A stretch of DNA of 64,000 nucleotides from Epiperipatus broadwayi (GCA_028023455.1 JAQFVV010006353.1:2605135-2669134), one strand, 5' to 3'. Shown: positions 21,204 to 33,293, counted from the first letter of the stretch. Program-made: numbers and translations. Notes: generated by a model not told the origin, from the sequence alone.

Positions 21204-21704
21204 TTGTTTAACATACATCTTTCCATATTTTGTTGAATGGTCAGAAGTTTTTCCATTGCTTTTCTGGTAAGTGTCTAAGACTCAGATCCATAGGTAAGAA
21301 TTGGTAAAACACACATATAGAACTTTTTTAAATGATGTTAGTGACACCTGTTTGAACTTTCATCCTTCTCATTACTTTTAACATACATCTTCCCATATTT
21401 TGTTGAATGGTCAGAAGTTTTTGCATTACTCTTCTGGTAAGTGTCCAAATCTCAAATCTGTAAGTAAGAACTGGTAAAACACACATATGGAAAATCTTTT
21501 TTTGAACAAATAGATATATTTTCCTTTAATATTGTTATTTTTATCACAAGCACTCCATCCAGGTATAATTCCATCATTAATTTCCATCACCATACTCCTA
21601 TCTGTATCAATAATCAGATAAAGATATTTTCAATTGTTATCTTCTAATTTATGATAATTAATATTTATTTTCTTTTGACAAAATCCATTAAAATAGACAG
21701 TATT

Positions 21705-22785
21705 TAATTTTTAATATATATGTATACATAAAAGATAAAACATTATTTAAATATGATCTGCAGCACAAACTTTTTTTCAATAGTGTTTCATTAAAAACAG
21801 TAATAATAAGTCATTACTCAATCAGCTTTTGAGTGAAAATTTGATTGATTTTTTGTCTTTGTTTTACTCTTAGATAAGACTATCTATCGATGACTAATAT
21901 GTGGTATAGTTACTGAGTTGGCTATGAATTGTAAAACAAAAATTTCTAAGCCTGATTGAAATGTGGTAAAACATTCTACTTATGCAGTAAATCTCTTTTC
22001 ACAATCTTGATATTACATTCTATTTGTAAGGAAATCAGACTTAGAATGCTTTATTTTCAGCTATCCATAATGTTTGTTTATGGTTTTATGTTCATTTCAT
22101 GGCAAAAACTAGAACTACAATATATTTTGATTAATATTAGTTATAATTAAAATACACAGATGTTAACAGCTGTCAGTGAAAAGTTGATTTAGAAAAATCA
22201 AAGATTGTGATGATAGAAAAAGATATTCAGTACAAATATATAACTTCCACATTTGTAGAATTGATTTTGATTTGTAATATTATAAAAAGTGCAACTTTAT
22301 TCATAAATATTTGTCTCTTAGTAAGTATATGATGTATTCATTCAGCTTTTATTGAAAAATATTTGTTTGTTTGTTTTAGCAGAAAAGTAATCAATTTCAG
22401 GAAATGTAAATAACTTATTATTCAAAAACAAATTTCTAGTTTTAAATTAGAAACACTCACATCACTATTATTTTTTGCTGTCTTTTATAAGTTTAACCCT
22501 TCAGCTTATCAAAATACAACTCAGGCATATGAGAAATCAATAAATTCAATTTGCACATATGACCATTTATTGAGAGATTTTGATATTTTTTAACATTAAA
22601 ATTCATGTTTATTTTACTTTAATATTTTAATTTAAAAAATTGTAATGATGTCAGGATATTCAAAAATGCAGGAAATTCAAGCCCTGATAAACCCCACATT
22701 GATTGGTATCTATTGTTTTTGGAGGTCTGAATATTTGTGATACTATGTTAAGAAAATATTTTGAATGACTAAAAACTTGATTTGC
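21705..22785. other. AT-rich spacer, nothing recognised
   Basis: About 1.1 kb with no supported feature; the 64-codon open frame at 21956 has no recognisable domain. Confidence 0.35.
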
Positions 22786-22789
22786 TGAA

Positions 22790-23300
22790 AAGTTTATGAT
22801 TATTTCCCCACAATAATTGGGTAATAATTGTATAATAATTATTAAAAATCAAGAATATATATTATATTTTTATTTTCTACATAAATGTTTTATTTTTAAT
22901 CATAAGAGATTATATTTTTCTGAGTAATATAATCATGGAAATAATAAGGGTTCCAGTTATGATCTGATTATAACATGTCACCACTCATACTCTATTAGAA
23001 TACACAACAATATTATAAAAATTACAAAACAATTTTAAACTTTTAAAGCATAAACTGATAGATTTAACAGATGTTAATAATTATTGATTTACATTTTAAA
23101 TACAAACATCAAATAAAAAAGATATTCATTTTCTGAAATCAATCTGCTGCTCCTTATAGCTCAATGACAAAACAGTGCTTTGTTTTTGATTAAAATCTAA
23201 TTTTTTAATAATTTCACAATTTAAATATTTTTTTTTAGAATTTATTTAATTTCTAAATAAAAATATCTATTGAACGAAGTCAAATTTATTATATTCTGAT
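22790..23300 (-). repeat. Dispersed AT-rich repeat J, copy 2 (inverted)
   Basis: Complement of parts of 6535-7100: for example 'tatctattgaacgaagtcaa' and 'taataattattaaaaatcaa' appear here in reverse orientation and order. Old and interrupted. Confidence 0.5.
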
Positions 23301-23442
23301 ATATAGTAACAGTTTAATATTAAATTTAAAGTTGAACAAATGGAAGCAAAGAAAACTGTTACAGTGCAAGAAAGCTTTTGTTTCTTCAATGTATTCTTTA
23401 CAAATATTTATTTTATTACTACAAATTTACTCGAGTAGTCAA

Positions 23443-23535
23443 GCATTGGTGGCCTAGTGGTTAGCATAGCTACCTTCCAAGTAGCTGGTTTAGGTTTGCT
23501 TCCCAGTCAATGCATTTGACATATGGGGAAAAAAA
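23443..23535 (+). mobile_element. SINE family T, copy 2, still tRNA-Gly-like
   Basis: A 71-nt tRNA-like head (23443-23513). Acceptor GCATTGG pairs with TCAATGC. The A-box region is GTGGCCTAGTGG. The anticodon stem GCTAC/GTAGC is perfect with loop CTTCCAA, anticodon TCC (Gly). The T-arm is decayed. A short tail with an A-run follows. It is the copy that best reveals the tRNA-Gly origin of the family. Not a functional tRNA, given the broken T-stem. Confidence 0.7.
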
Positions 23536-23539
23536 ATTG

Positions 23540-24560
23540 CTGGAATATTCTTTTTACAAAATAAATTTTTTAGCCTGAAAGCTAGAAATGACCCCAAGAG
23601 CAAGATTAGTGGCACATCACCAATGACTTCAACTCCATCAACAAAAATGAATCTTGTTCCCCTTCTCAAAAAGTGAGTTGTTTAATACACTGAACTCATT
23701 TGAATAAATTTAAATATACTTACATTTACATGTACCACCTTCCTACCTACCGTTCAGTTCTATGAATATGATACTAAAAGAGTATCAAAAGCACTTAATT
23801 AAAATTATGTAAATATTAAGCTTTTCTTATCACAGCATCCCAGCACTAGAAAGTCAATTAATAGATATAAATATTAATTGCAACAGTTCTAGTGGAGATG
23901 AAATTTGAGGAAGTTGCTAGTAATTCACAGCAAGCTGTACACAAACTGATATAAATCAGACTTCTCCTCTGATTGTATACAGTGATTTCAGAGTAGGTTA
24001 TGGTTGTCCTGAAATTACTCTAATATACATAATTCATGCTTTGCAGTGTAATATGTCAATAAATTGCATGCTTATTTATGATCCAAGTTAAAGTACAGGT
24101 TGTTTATTGATGGAGGTGTCTTAGTTTACATGTAGTTGATTGGGATTTTTCAGTAACCTCCACATCAATTTCATCTACCTTTGGGCTATCACAATTAATA
24201 TTTTAATAATTACTTTCAGAGATTTGTTTGATCATTCTATTGTAATCTTCAAATTAGCCCATTTCCAAACACCTCAAGTACTTTAGAGATTAAACATTGC
24301 TGATATACAGCAAAATCACAGCAGAAATGAAAAAAAATTGTCTCAGCAATAAGAAGTAATGTAACTGAGTGTATGCACCCAAAAAGATGGACGATTCTAA
24401 CTCAAATTGCTTAATTGGCAGATAACAATAGGCTCTTTTTAAAGGCCCATAGACACATTAAGAGCCTTTCGTTGCTGGCCACTTTAACATTCATTTAAAA
24501 AGTTTTTTTTATATAAAAAAACTTAACTTTGATAAAATATAAACAAGCTTTGTTTTCAGT
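23540..24560. other. Unique-looking DNA, nothing recognised
   Basis: About 1 kb, slightly less AT-rich than its surroundings (23580-24480), with no repeat match and no credible coding frame. It could hold host regulatory sequence, but nothing specific is visible. Confidence 0.3.
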
Positions 24561-24568
24561 TTTACAAA

Positions 24569-24710
24569 ATAAACATCATCAGATGCTAATTTCTTCTGTT
24601 TTCAAGATTATATAAAAACAACAAAACCTATTTAAAAAATAAACATCATTTGATGTTAATTTCTTTTGTTTTTCAAGATTACATAAAAACAACAAAAGCT
24701 GTTTCAGTGC
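24569..24710 (+). repeat. 70-bp direct duplication
   Basis: Two adjacent copies (starting near 24569 and 24639) share 'aataaacatcat', 'gatgctaatttcttctg' (second copy 'gatgttaatttcttttg') and 'ataaaaacaacaaaa'. Confidence 0.7.
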
Positions 24711-24944
24711 TTAAACAAAAGAATTTCTTGAACATTTAAATAGTTGCGGATATATATGCGGCCACCCTCGAGTGTTTATGTTTTTTAGTAATTACTGTTT
24801 GTGAAAAATAACTTTCAAAAAATACATTAGTAAAAATGTCTTTAAAAAATAACCTTAGCTTCTTTTATGTTAAATATAATTAACATTTTTAATTAACTTT
24901 ACCAAAAAATATAGTTTACCATATTAAACAAAGAGTGAAACTAT

Positions 24945-24977
24945 ACACACACGCACGCGCGCACACACACGTATACA
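24945..24977. repeat. (CA)n/(CG) microsatellite
   Basis: 'acacacgcacgcgcgcacac' type alternating purine-pyrimidine tract, a possible Z-DNA former. Confidence 0.8.
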
Positions 24978-25144
24978 GGAAACGTTGTTATACATAGTTA
25001 AATTGAAACCTAATTTCTATAATAATAGTAAAAATGATGCTAACGGTGTTTGAAAAGTTTATTACATCTTGGGTTTAAATACTAGGTATGAGAATTATCA
25101 AAGATCTTAACACAATAGAAAGGATCTCAACTTCCATATGTGAT

Positions 25145-25640
25145 AGGTTTGTGATGGTGGACTATTTCCATCTCATCTAATATAAGTATTGAAGGTCTTT
25201 AGAAAAATTTAACTTTATTTAAATATTCCAAATACATTCAAATATTAATAATAGCACACAGGTTAGTATATGCACAATGTTTTGAGATATATTATTCTCC
25301 CCTCTTCTTCAAGTGTTGCTGACCTGACTAGTGATAGTACTAGCACGGGAATCGAACCTGGACCCTTAGATTCTTGAGTATTGAATTTTAAGGTAATACT
25401 CTAACCAATTAAGCAATTTGCCAAAGATAACAGTCAGTTGGTTAAATCATTATCTTAAAATTTAATACCAAAGAATCTAAGGGTCCAGGGAGAATAATAC
25501 CCCTGAAAACATTGTACATATACTAACCTATATACTATTACTAACAATTGAATGTATTTGGAATATTTAAATAAAGTTAAAGTTTTCTAAAGACATTCGA
25601 TACTCAAATTAGATGATGCATATAGTCCAATATAAAAATA
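25145..25640. mobile_element. SINE G inverted pair
   Basis: An antisense copy with a perfect B-box (complement of GGTTCGATTCC near 25355) and A-box faces a sense copy that lacks its tRNA 3' half. Outer ends are the complementary 'ggactatttccatctcatct' and 'agatgatgcatatagtcc'. The two halves share 'gaatatttaaataaagtta' and its complement. Confidence 0.7.
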
Positions 25641-25769
25641 CAATTCCATATATGTTATTTATATAATTCATTAGAAAATAGTAACACATACAACAGTATG
25701 CTAAACAGAGTAATTATTATACAAATTATTAATAAATATAAAATTGATGACTTAACACTGTATATATGT

Positions 25770-26218
25770 GTAATTATATAAAAGGAAATTAACCATTAGA
25801 CTTACACTGTTTGTTTTAGTGTATAAATCTATGCACACTCATTTGGGCTTATTCTTATAATATTTAAAATATCAGGCACTCTTAAATCTGGAGCCTAATT
25901 GTAAATATAGGGGATTTGAACTCAGACTTTCAAGCCACTTCACTATCCACACTATCTCATACTACTAATATACATGACCACACACATCTTTTCTGCATGT
26001 GTGTGGTCATGTGTGTCAGTAGTATGAGATAGTGTGGATAGTGCAGTGGCATGAATGTCTGAGTTTAAACTCCTCTTTATTTAGTTTATTCTTATATAAG
26101 CCTATACTTACTGATCATACCTAACTCAGGGTTTGATTCTATTCTGATGGGTCAATGTGTATAATTTATACACTAAAACAAACAGCACATGTTTGAAGGC
26201 AATTTCCTTCTACATAAT

Positions 26219-26252
<34 letters not shown>

Positions 26253-26880
26253 ACACTAAAGTATTAATTCATATATATTATAAAGAAATATATGATTAAC
26301 CACAGATGGTTAAAAATGAGAACCTTTTTCCTGCAATATATTAATAAAATTTATATAATTCAGTTGTCAATTAATATATCAGGCACAGAATATGATCAAG
26401 CCCTGAGTTAAGCACAGTCAATAAGGATTCATAAGAATAATCCTTAAGCAGTTGAGTGCATCTAGATTTATATACTAAATGGAGCAGCACAGGTTTGGTG
26501 ATTAATTTCCTTCTACGTATATATATATATATATATACAACATTAAACTATTAATTTATATATATTCTAAAGTAATATATGCTTAATTGCATGCGGTTGT
26601 AAATGAAAAACCTTTTCCTACAATATATAAAAAATTGCATAATTCAGTTGTCAATTAAAATATCAGTGAATAGGGTCAAGCCATGAGTTAAGTATGATCA
26701 GTAACGGTTGGCTTATATAAAAATGAGCTTTAAGCATAAGTGATTTACTTGTATTTTTAAAACTCTTACTGATGGATGAGTGAGTTTAGATTTATGCATT
26801 AAAATGAACAGTGCAAGTTTGAAGATTAATTTTCTTCTACATAATTAAACCATTAATAGATATTTTATTCTTTAAAAAAT
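25770..26880. repeat. Repeat K: about 285-bp tandem units with an inverted copy
   Basis: 'aattcagttgtcaatta' recurs at about 26358 and 26642 (period about 285 bp). 'gtttgaaggcaatttccttc', 'gtttggtgattaatttcctt' and 'gtttgaagattaattttctt' mark three units. An inverted partial unit (25790-25870) lies on the far side of the family A foldback at 25.9 kb, so that foldback sits at the centre of a larger inverted repeat. Confidence 0.6.
25885..26085. mobile_element. Family A foldback lacking the ribozyme
   Basis: Arms carry 'ggatttgaactcagactttc', 'ctatccacactatctcatac' and complements. The centre is 'cttttctg', inside the body rather than at the hammerhead, so both halves are truncated downstream of the ribozyme. 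Confidence 0.7.
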
Positions 26881-27129
26881 GTGAAAAATTAAGATAAATA
26901 TAACAAGAGGCAACTACTAAAAAATAAAAAAGGACATTTTTATAAGTTTTTCTGCATCAATTTCTGTGTTTGGGAAAATTTGCATCCACATTTCTAATAT
27001 TTACTTTTACTGTGATCACATTAAATATAAATTTAATATCAACAACATCTCACAGTCACTCATGTCTTCCTTATATGCTTCCAAAAAGAGTTATCTTTAC
27101 TTTAAAACCATTTGCCATAAGTTGATGTG

Positions 27130-27620
27130 ATGTGATGTACTGTAGCTTCTCCTTAAACGAAAGTCAAGAATCTCTCAACAATTATGCTTAGCGAAACTTG
27201 TTAGCCACTTTATTTTCCATTTCCCAGTCTAAGTTTTCCCATATTCTGCTCCATCCCATTTCCACAACATAATCTTTGTCAACTCTATGACCTTTATATC
27301 TAAACCCCCCTTATCTTTCCCCAAACCCAGCATAAAAAACAATAATCCACTTTCTGTAATCACTTTTTTCATATTTATTATTCCATAACTTCATTATATG
27401 TACCCTTTCTGTTTTCAAGCATTTATATTTAATTCACAGATGCCTAATATATTCTATTCCTTCCTTACATAATTTACAAAATAAATCACCCATATTTTTC
27501 CATTTACATGTATATTCTCTTATAGCTAAAGATCCCGTTCGAGCCTTAAACAATAAACTACTTTCCTTACTATTATCATATATTAACTCGCACCTAATAT
27601 TCTGTTTATTTCTATATATT
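27130..27620 (-). pseudogene. LINE C-terminal zinc-finger-like remnant
   Basis: The minus strand yields 'LFKARTGSLAIREYTCKWKN' followed shortly by 'FCKLCKEGIEYIRHL'. This follows the pattern of the cysteine/histidine segment after the RT domain of many non-LTR elements (C-x2-C ... E-x2-xHx). Stops and frameshifts surround it. Different from the RTE at 41.7 kb. Confidence 0.5.
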
Positions 27621-28003
27621 GTAACAATATATAAATATGTCGTTACATTAAATTAAAATAAAATCTTAAAGTTCGCAAATAAAAATAAATGTATTAAAAA
27701 AAAACAACAACTAAACGCTAAAATTAAAATGTTCGTTAAACGTATATATTCGCACAGATACTAAACTTTAAAAATATTTTTTTTTATAAATAAAAAAAGG
27801 TATTTGAACGTACTTTTTTTTATAAAAAAAGATTTAAATATAAAAATAGTTTAAAAAAAGAAATAACGTAAGTAAAAATAAAAACAGGTATTAATTAATT
27901 CCTGTAATCTGTAAATGGAAATGATTGTTTATTAATTATCCAAAAGCTGTGTAATTAAAAAGTCAGATGAAAAATAGATAAGAAAAGAAAGATTTTAGCT
28001 TGA

Positions 28004-28118
28004 CCAATGGAAGCAAATAAAGGCCCGGACCATAACGAAAAAAATGGAACAGTGACGTTTTTGTTCATGGAATCCATAGGAGGACTATAAAAAGAAAAAT
28101 ATTGAGTTCCAATCAGTT
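28004..28118 (+). promoter_or_regulatory. TATA/initiator promoter with CCAAT and CRE-like sites
   Basis: CCAAT lies at about 28005, TGACGT (a CRE half-site) at about 28052, TATAAAAAG at 28086-28094 and TCAGTT at 28113-28118. The A of TCAGTT (28115) is 29 bp after the first T of the TATA box, the usual spacing, and TCAGTT fits the arthropod initiator TCAKTY. A GGTCG motif at 28141 resembles a DPE but sits 1 nt too early. Confidence 0.55.
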
Positions 28119-28300
28119 TTTCCGGCTTGTTTTTTTTGAGGGTCGTGATAGGACGCTCATATCACACTCTCTCTCTATTTTAAAAATGAACTGACCATGA
28201 TACCAAAATGAATCAGCTAATGCTACCTCCGGAACATCTGACCGGGTTTTCAAATAAAGATTCCATGGAAATATACATCAAGAGCAGTGATTCTTCTACT
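28115..28300 (+). CDS. Candidate first exon with a 31-codon start (28208-28300) of an unknown gene
   Basis: Transcription would begin at 28115. The coding frame opens at ATG 28208 (preceded by CAAA) and gives a 31-residue segment starting MNQLMLPPEHLTGFSNKD. It stops at a strong splice donor, ACT|GTAAGC, after 28300, in phase 0. Two tiny upstream ORFs precede it: ATG-AAC-TGA at 28186, and a 4-codon ORF at 28197 whose stop overlaps the main ATG (ATGA). Such uORFs often dampen translation. No family is recognised and no downstream exon was found. Confidence 0.45.
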
Positions 28301-28302
28301 GT

Positions 28303-29700
28303 AAGCTATTGACATGAACTCTAAAATTTAAAAATAATTAAGAACTTTCATTCAAGCTTATGAACTTATATCTGACTTTTAAGTTTAAAATCAATTGAAA
28401 ATGTTTAAATTTATATGTTTTGCATTGATAAACATCATTTCCATTTTTTTTCTTATTGTATAAATTATTTATTGTATTAATACTTATCGTATAAATTATT
28501 TAAATGCATGAAATTTAAAGTTGGGTATAGACGTTGCATAGATTTGTTAGCGGTTAATTATGTTGCTGTTTCATAGTCGATTGGAATATATAAGTCATCA
28601 TGTCACTGCGGTGTCTTATGATGAACACCATTGAGTTTTTTTTGTATTCCCTATGCAATTGACATTAGCGATGACTTTGTATTTTGATCGGTTATGTTTA
28701 TTTTGGAATGTTTTTAACCATGGAATCTGTGCAGCCGATCTATACTCAACATTTTAAAACAAATTTTATAAAATTCATCTGTGCGAACATAATAAATGTT
28801 AAATTTAAGTCGGGCGTGAATGGCTGTATAGATTTGTAAAGTTATATATAGTTTAAGGGGGTAATCTTAGGTTATTCGTTTCGTAGTTGAATTGGCTCAA
28901 TGGATTGGATATATTTGTGTAATTAGTAGATGTAGTATGAGATCTGCTATGGTCAGGATTGCACATATATGCCACACACCTTCTGTTTGCCTGTGGATGG
29001 GTTTGTAAGATGGCAAAGGACCACAATCCATTCCTATGGAGTTTTATGTTTATTGTTCTACTCGCCAACAGATGCAGCATTCCTGTTGGTGGAGAGACAA
29101 CATCTTCTCTAACTCTACTTACTGTTCAGACGTACATTCCTGACAGTATAGTATTTTGTGTTGTCATATTTTCATGCTACATTGAATACATAAATGTATC
29201 AGATGGATTGATGCCAGTTTGACTGCGAACTTTTTGGCCTAAGGTTAAATAAGGGATAGAATATTTTCTTTTCAAATGCAGATCTATGTAGTCTATTCAT
29301 ACTCGACCATCTAAATAAAATATTAAACTCATTGAAATTTATTTAAATGTAAAATTAAAGATTAATATAAAAATCTAAAATGTTAAACTTATTCCTCAAA
29401 TTTAGAATGATTTTATATGTGCGTAAATAAATATTTTTATGTGTTAATTTCTGGCAGTGGCTTTTATTTATTTGTATTTAAGATATAAATTAAAGTTATA
29501 TTTTATCATCTCTGCTACTCCCTAAGCTAGTGACTTGGGCTAACGATCTGAATATTTAAATAAAGTAGAATCTTAACAGCACGTATCTGCCTACTTTATA
29601 AATTTTTCTAGGCTCAAATGCCTAGATGACGCCCTGTAGAGCAGATTGCGGTTAGATTCGATCTTCACTTTCTTTTCGATCGTTATAATATATTTAACCT
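28303..29700. other. Putative first intron of the 28.1-kb gene or intergenic DNA
   Basis: Less repeat-rich than most of the window. An open frame at 28959-29222 (87 codons) lacks a recognisable domain. Around 28885 'ttggctcaatggattgga' looks like a tRNA A-box, but no B-box follows at the right distance, so I do not call a SINE. Confidence 0.3.
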
Positions 29701-29719
29701 CTTTTTACTCTCCATACTA

Positions 29720-29935
29720 TTTCTCCATCTCTCTAACTACCTAGTCTTTATTAATAAATCTATTCTTTTATCCCATTCCTTACCACTATAACACTCAACA
29801 ATCCTCTTAACACAACCATCCCACCTTTTGTACAAATATACTGATATAAATTTTTTATCCAAATCTTTTGCATACTGCATTACCTTTTTCACCCATCTTG
29901 TTATCAATAGACACTGATGCCATCTGGTATCCATA
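29720..29935 (-). pseudogene. Possible LINE remnant
   Basis: A 65-codon minus-strand frame (with 'YLYKRWDGCVKRIVECYSGK') resembles the poorly conserved tail of some non-LTR retrotransposons and may belong to the same element as 27.1-27.6 kb. Evidence is weak; it may be chance. Confidence 0.25.
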
Positions 29936-31165
29936 AATTACTCAAGTGCCATCTGTTATCCATAAATTACTCAAGTTTATATCGATGTCCTAGAATAGAA
30001 GGTTTTGATAAAAGTATCTGGGTGTGAACGGAATTTCCCATCCATAATTGCCAGAAATTAATGTCAGTTGGGTAGCCCATTTAATAATAAAAACAATAAT
30101 TACACAATGAATTGCTAAGAAAGTCATAAGACATGTTGAGCAACCATCTGGCAGATTAAATATTTTAATTTTATTCTAAAGTGAATCTTTTTTTATAAAC
30201 TTCTTTAAAGCTTGTGTGGATAAAATTGTAATTTCTGTTCACTTCTCCATTTCCATATACTTCAAACATTGCATGCATATGTACAATGGAGTTGCAAACT
30301 ATGCTATATTTTATCGCAAGTTCACCTTATGTGTATATAATATATATCTCATTTTCTGTTAATAAACACATTAGAAAAAAATATGTATTGCTCATTGAAT
30401 TGCAAGTGTATAATATAGTTTAACACACTCACATATATAATATAATCCAACACCCTTTTATATATATATATATATATATAAATCAAAACTGTAATATAAA
30501 CAAAATTTTAATAATAGTAATAATATAATATTAATAATAAATTGAGTAGTTATTAATTTTACTAAGTGAGTATTAGTACTAAAGTGATAAGAATAAGAAA
30601 AAATAATAAATTCTTCCCATATTTTTATGTTTAAAATAGAGTAACTTAAAAATGATTGACTTTTGTTTGATATTAAATATACACAGGGCAAAAGTCTAGT
30701 TTTTTCAATAGCTTCTCTTGTAAAAACAATAGACTCATCTCTTTATCAAGAAATTATGAACTCTCTAAAAATCAATATTAAGTTTAAATATTCTTTAATT
30801 TTTTATTAAACTTTTACTCTTAGAAAATATTTTATTGAATGAAATACTGCAAGTCAAATTTGGGAAGGATAATAAAAGAAAAAATTAAATGTATGTGTTT
30901 TCAACATAAACCAGAGAAAGTTTATTTATATATGTAATCTATATATGCTCAGCTCAGAGAAGGAAAAATGACTGCTAAATATTAAAATTTCAAATTTTAA
31001 TATCTTTTGTTGATTTATTTACATTTTTGTTTATTTGTTTATATTTTTCCTTAATTAGTGCATAATTGAAGTCATGCCATTAGACAATGCATAATTTGTG
31101 ACTCCACTGCATTTTTATGGCAATACATTTTTTTAGAATTTGCAAACAATCATAACCATCTTATT
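29936..31165. other. AT-rich spacer
   Basis: Contains a (TA)n tract at about 30461-30480; nothing else recognised. Confidence 0.35.
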
Positions 31166-31169
31166 TTTC

Positions 31170-31860
31170 TGCTAACATTCTGACAGATTTATTTGTTCTC
31201 ACTAGATTTAAGCTTTCAACTTTCATTTTGATATTAAATCATTATTATTTATCGGAATATAATAAATTTGAACTCATTCAATAGATATTTTTGTTTAGAA
31301 ATTAAATAAATTTTAAGAAATTACATTTGATTTTTGGAATTATTTTCCAAAATTATATTTTTGTCAAAACAAAATGCTGTCACATCATCAAATTTTAGGT
31401 GGGGCCAATTTAATTTGCAAAATGAAAAAAAATACTCTTTGATGTTTGTAATTTTCAGGATGTTTCTAAATATTATAACAATCTGCTGATTAACCTGAGT
31501 TCCAAACAGCAGGATTTTCCATGATAATCCCTATAGTAACAATATTCAGAATATTGTTAAATATTTAAAATAAAACGTTTCTGTAAAAAATAAATCTATA
31601 ATAATATTTATTTTTGATTTTGAATAATTATTACACAATTACAATACAAATATAATCATAAACCTTTCAAAACATCAAGTTTTTAGATCATTATAATATT
31701 TTCTCACAGTAATCTTTCAAGATTTGAGATCACAAAATATATAATGGGGACTCATCATCCTGGAATTTGAGATGCTTTGGTAGATCACTATTCAAGTTTT
31801 CCATCTTTTGATTTTTTTTTGTATTTAAAATATTAGAAAATAAATATACATGAATTTTAA
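31170..31860 (+). repeat. Dispersed AT-rich repeat J, copy 3
   Basis: Collinear with 6535-7330: 'ttctcactagatttaagctt', 'caaaacaaaatgctgtcac', 'caatctgctgattaa', 'atcaagtttttagatcatta'. This pair is good enough to show a repeat of at least 690 bp. Confidence 0.65.
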
Positions 31861-33055
31861 AGCCATAAAAAAAAGTTTCACAAAATTTTCACCAAAGAAA
31901 GAAAAGCGCAAATTTAATTTCTAGAAATCTTAAACGAAGCTTGACCATCTGGATAAAATAACAGTTAAGAAAAAAATTAGTGACAATTAGCAGTGTCTGA
32001 GGACATTCTTTGAAATTTAAAACTGGATAATTTATTGAAAACCAATTTTGATAATTCAATATTACATATATAAAAGTAAAAAGTAGAAAATAAAAAAACA
32101 TTTTTTTTAAAAAAAAAATAAACATTTATTTTCATAAATGCACAAAAAAGTATAAAATAAATTTTCATTAGCTTTCACAAATAAAAGTGGAGGGCAATCA
32201 TGTTTAGAAATCGAAATATTACTACTGTAATTCACAAATCAGATATTCAAAGAATTATTTAAATAAAATTGAAAAAAAATTCTTACATTTGTGTATCCAT
32301 CCTAGCATATCTGTGAGATAAAAATAAACTTTTTTCAATTGTTGAATACAATGGGACTAGACAAAAAAGTGGGTGTGTTTTGCTAGTTTATTTAAATGAT
32401 GTTTTGGGTATTAGACCTGTGAGATATTGTACTTACGGTTCCTTTCTTAATATAACTACCCAATACTTTTATTTGTGATTGCTGAAGAAATTTTATTTTT
32501 ATTTTTTAGTGCATTTATTTAAATAAAAGCACTTCTTTATTTTTTAAAATTAAATCAGCTGAAAATTATTTGAGAAACTTTCAGTCTTGAGTGCACAATA
32601 TTGACCAATGCACTAAACCACCCCATGTAATACTAGGTAAAGTTCCTCACTGACACACTCATTAATGGGTCTGACAGTTAACCTGGCTCTTTGGAATGTG
32701 CCTCTATGCCTATCTATAATGATATTTCCATCCTTTTTTTAAATGCTAAAACTGTGTGGTAGTGCATATTGATTTATTAATTAAAAAAAATTGATAGTTG
32801 AGTAAAAATCAAAGCCAATTTTCATGTGTTTGGTTCTATCTTCACACTTTGATGACTTTTATTCTTTGTAATCTGATCTCCACAGCATTTGTGGGATTAT
32901 TGAATGTTTTTGAAATAACAAAAATATGAATTTTGCATAGTGTAATAAATATTTCTGATTATTTTTACATAGTAATTGATAATAATTGTTTAAAACTAAA
33001 AGAATATATATATACAATTTGATTTTATTCATATCTGTATTATTTTTAAAAGAAA
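31861..33055. other. AT-rich spacer, nothing recognised
   Basis: Overlapping open frames on the minus strand near 31.9-32.2 kb are Phe/Lys/Ile-rich products of AT-rich sequence. At 32645 'ttcctcactgacacactc' faintly recalls family B but is too short to call. Confidence 0.35.
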
Positions 33056-33059
33056 TTTA

Positions 33060-33292
33060 ATAAATTTGACACCATAATTATAATAGTTAAATCGATAAGG
33101 GTCAAAGGTGCTGCCCTCTCAACTTTGACATAAACCATTTAATAGAAGTATATTAATAATTTTTATTAATCATTCATTAGACTAGAAATTATCCAGTAAT
33201 GAATGTTTCTGTAGTGTAAGTTTTCCTACATCACTCTTACTCAAAGTAGGGATCTGCTTTTAACACCTTGTGGAGTGATGAAATCTGCATAA
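33060..33292 (-). mobile_element. Family E hammerhead element, antisense partial copy
   Basis: Antisense E body ('ttagactagaaattatccag', 'aaagtagggatctgctttta') that faces the sense element beginning at 33294, forming an inverted pair. It stops before reaching its own hammerhead. Confidence 0.7.
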
Positions 33293-33293
33293 T

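Larger units (their letters stand above)
20608..21700 (-). mobile_element. RTE remnant with nested family C and family B insertions
   Basis: Antisense RTE sequence starts at a TGATGA-type tail (20608, 'atcatcatcatc') and continues in pieces (20608-20786, 20875-20960, 21203-21700). A family C fragment sits at 20787-20874 and a family B inverted pair at 20965-21203, splitting it. The block 'atattttgttgaatggtcag' occurs twice (about 21222 and 21395), so part of the RTE is also tandemly duplicated. Order of events: RTE first, ribozyme elements later. Confidence 0.65.

Noticed and set aside
24569-24610. CTGATGATG on the minus strand as a hammerhead
   Set aside because: No stem II or GAAA follows; it is part of a 70-bp direct duplication.
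28959-29222. 87-codon plus-strand frame as a membrane protein
   Set aside because: Hydrophobic stretches arise from AT-rich codons; no splice or start context and no recognised family.
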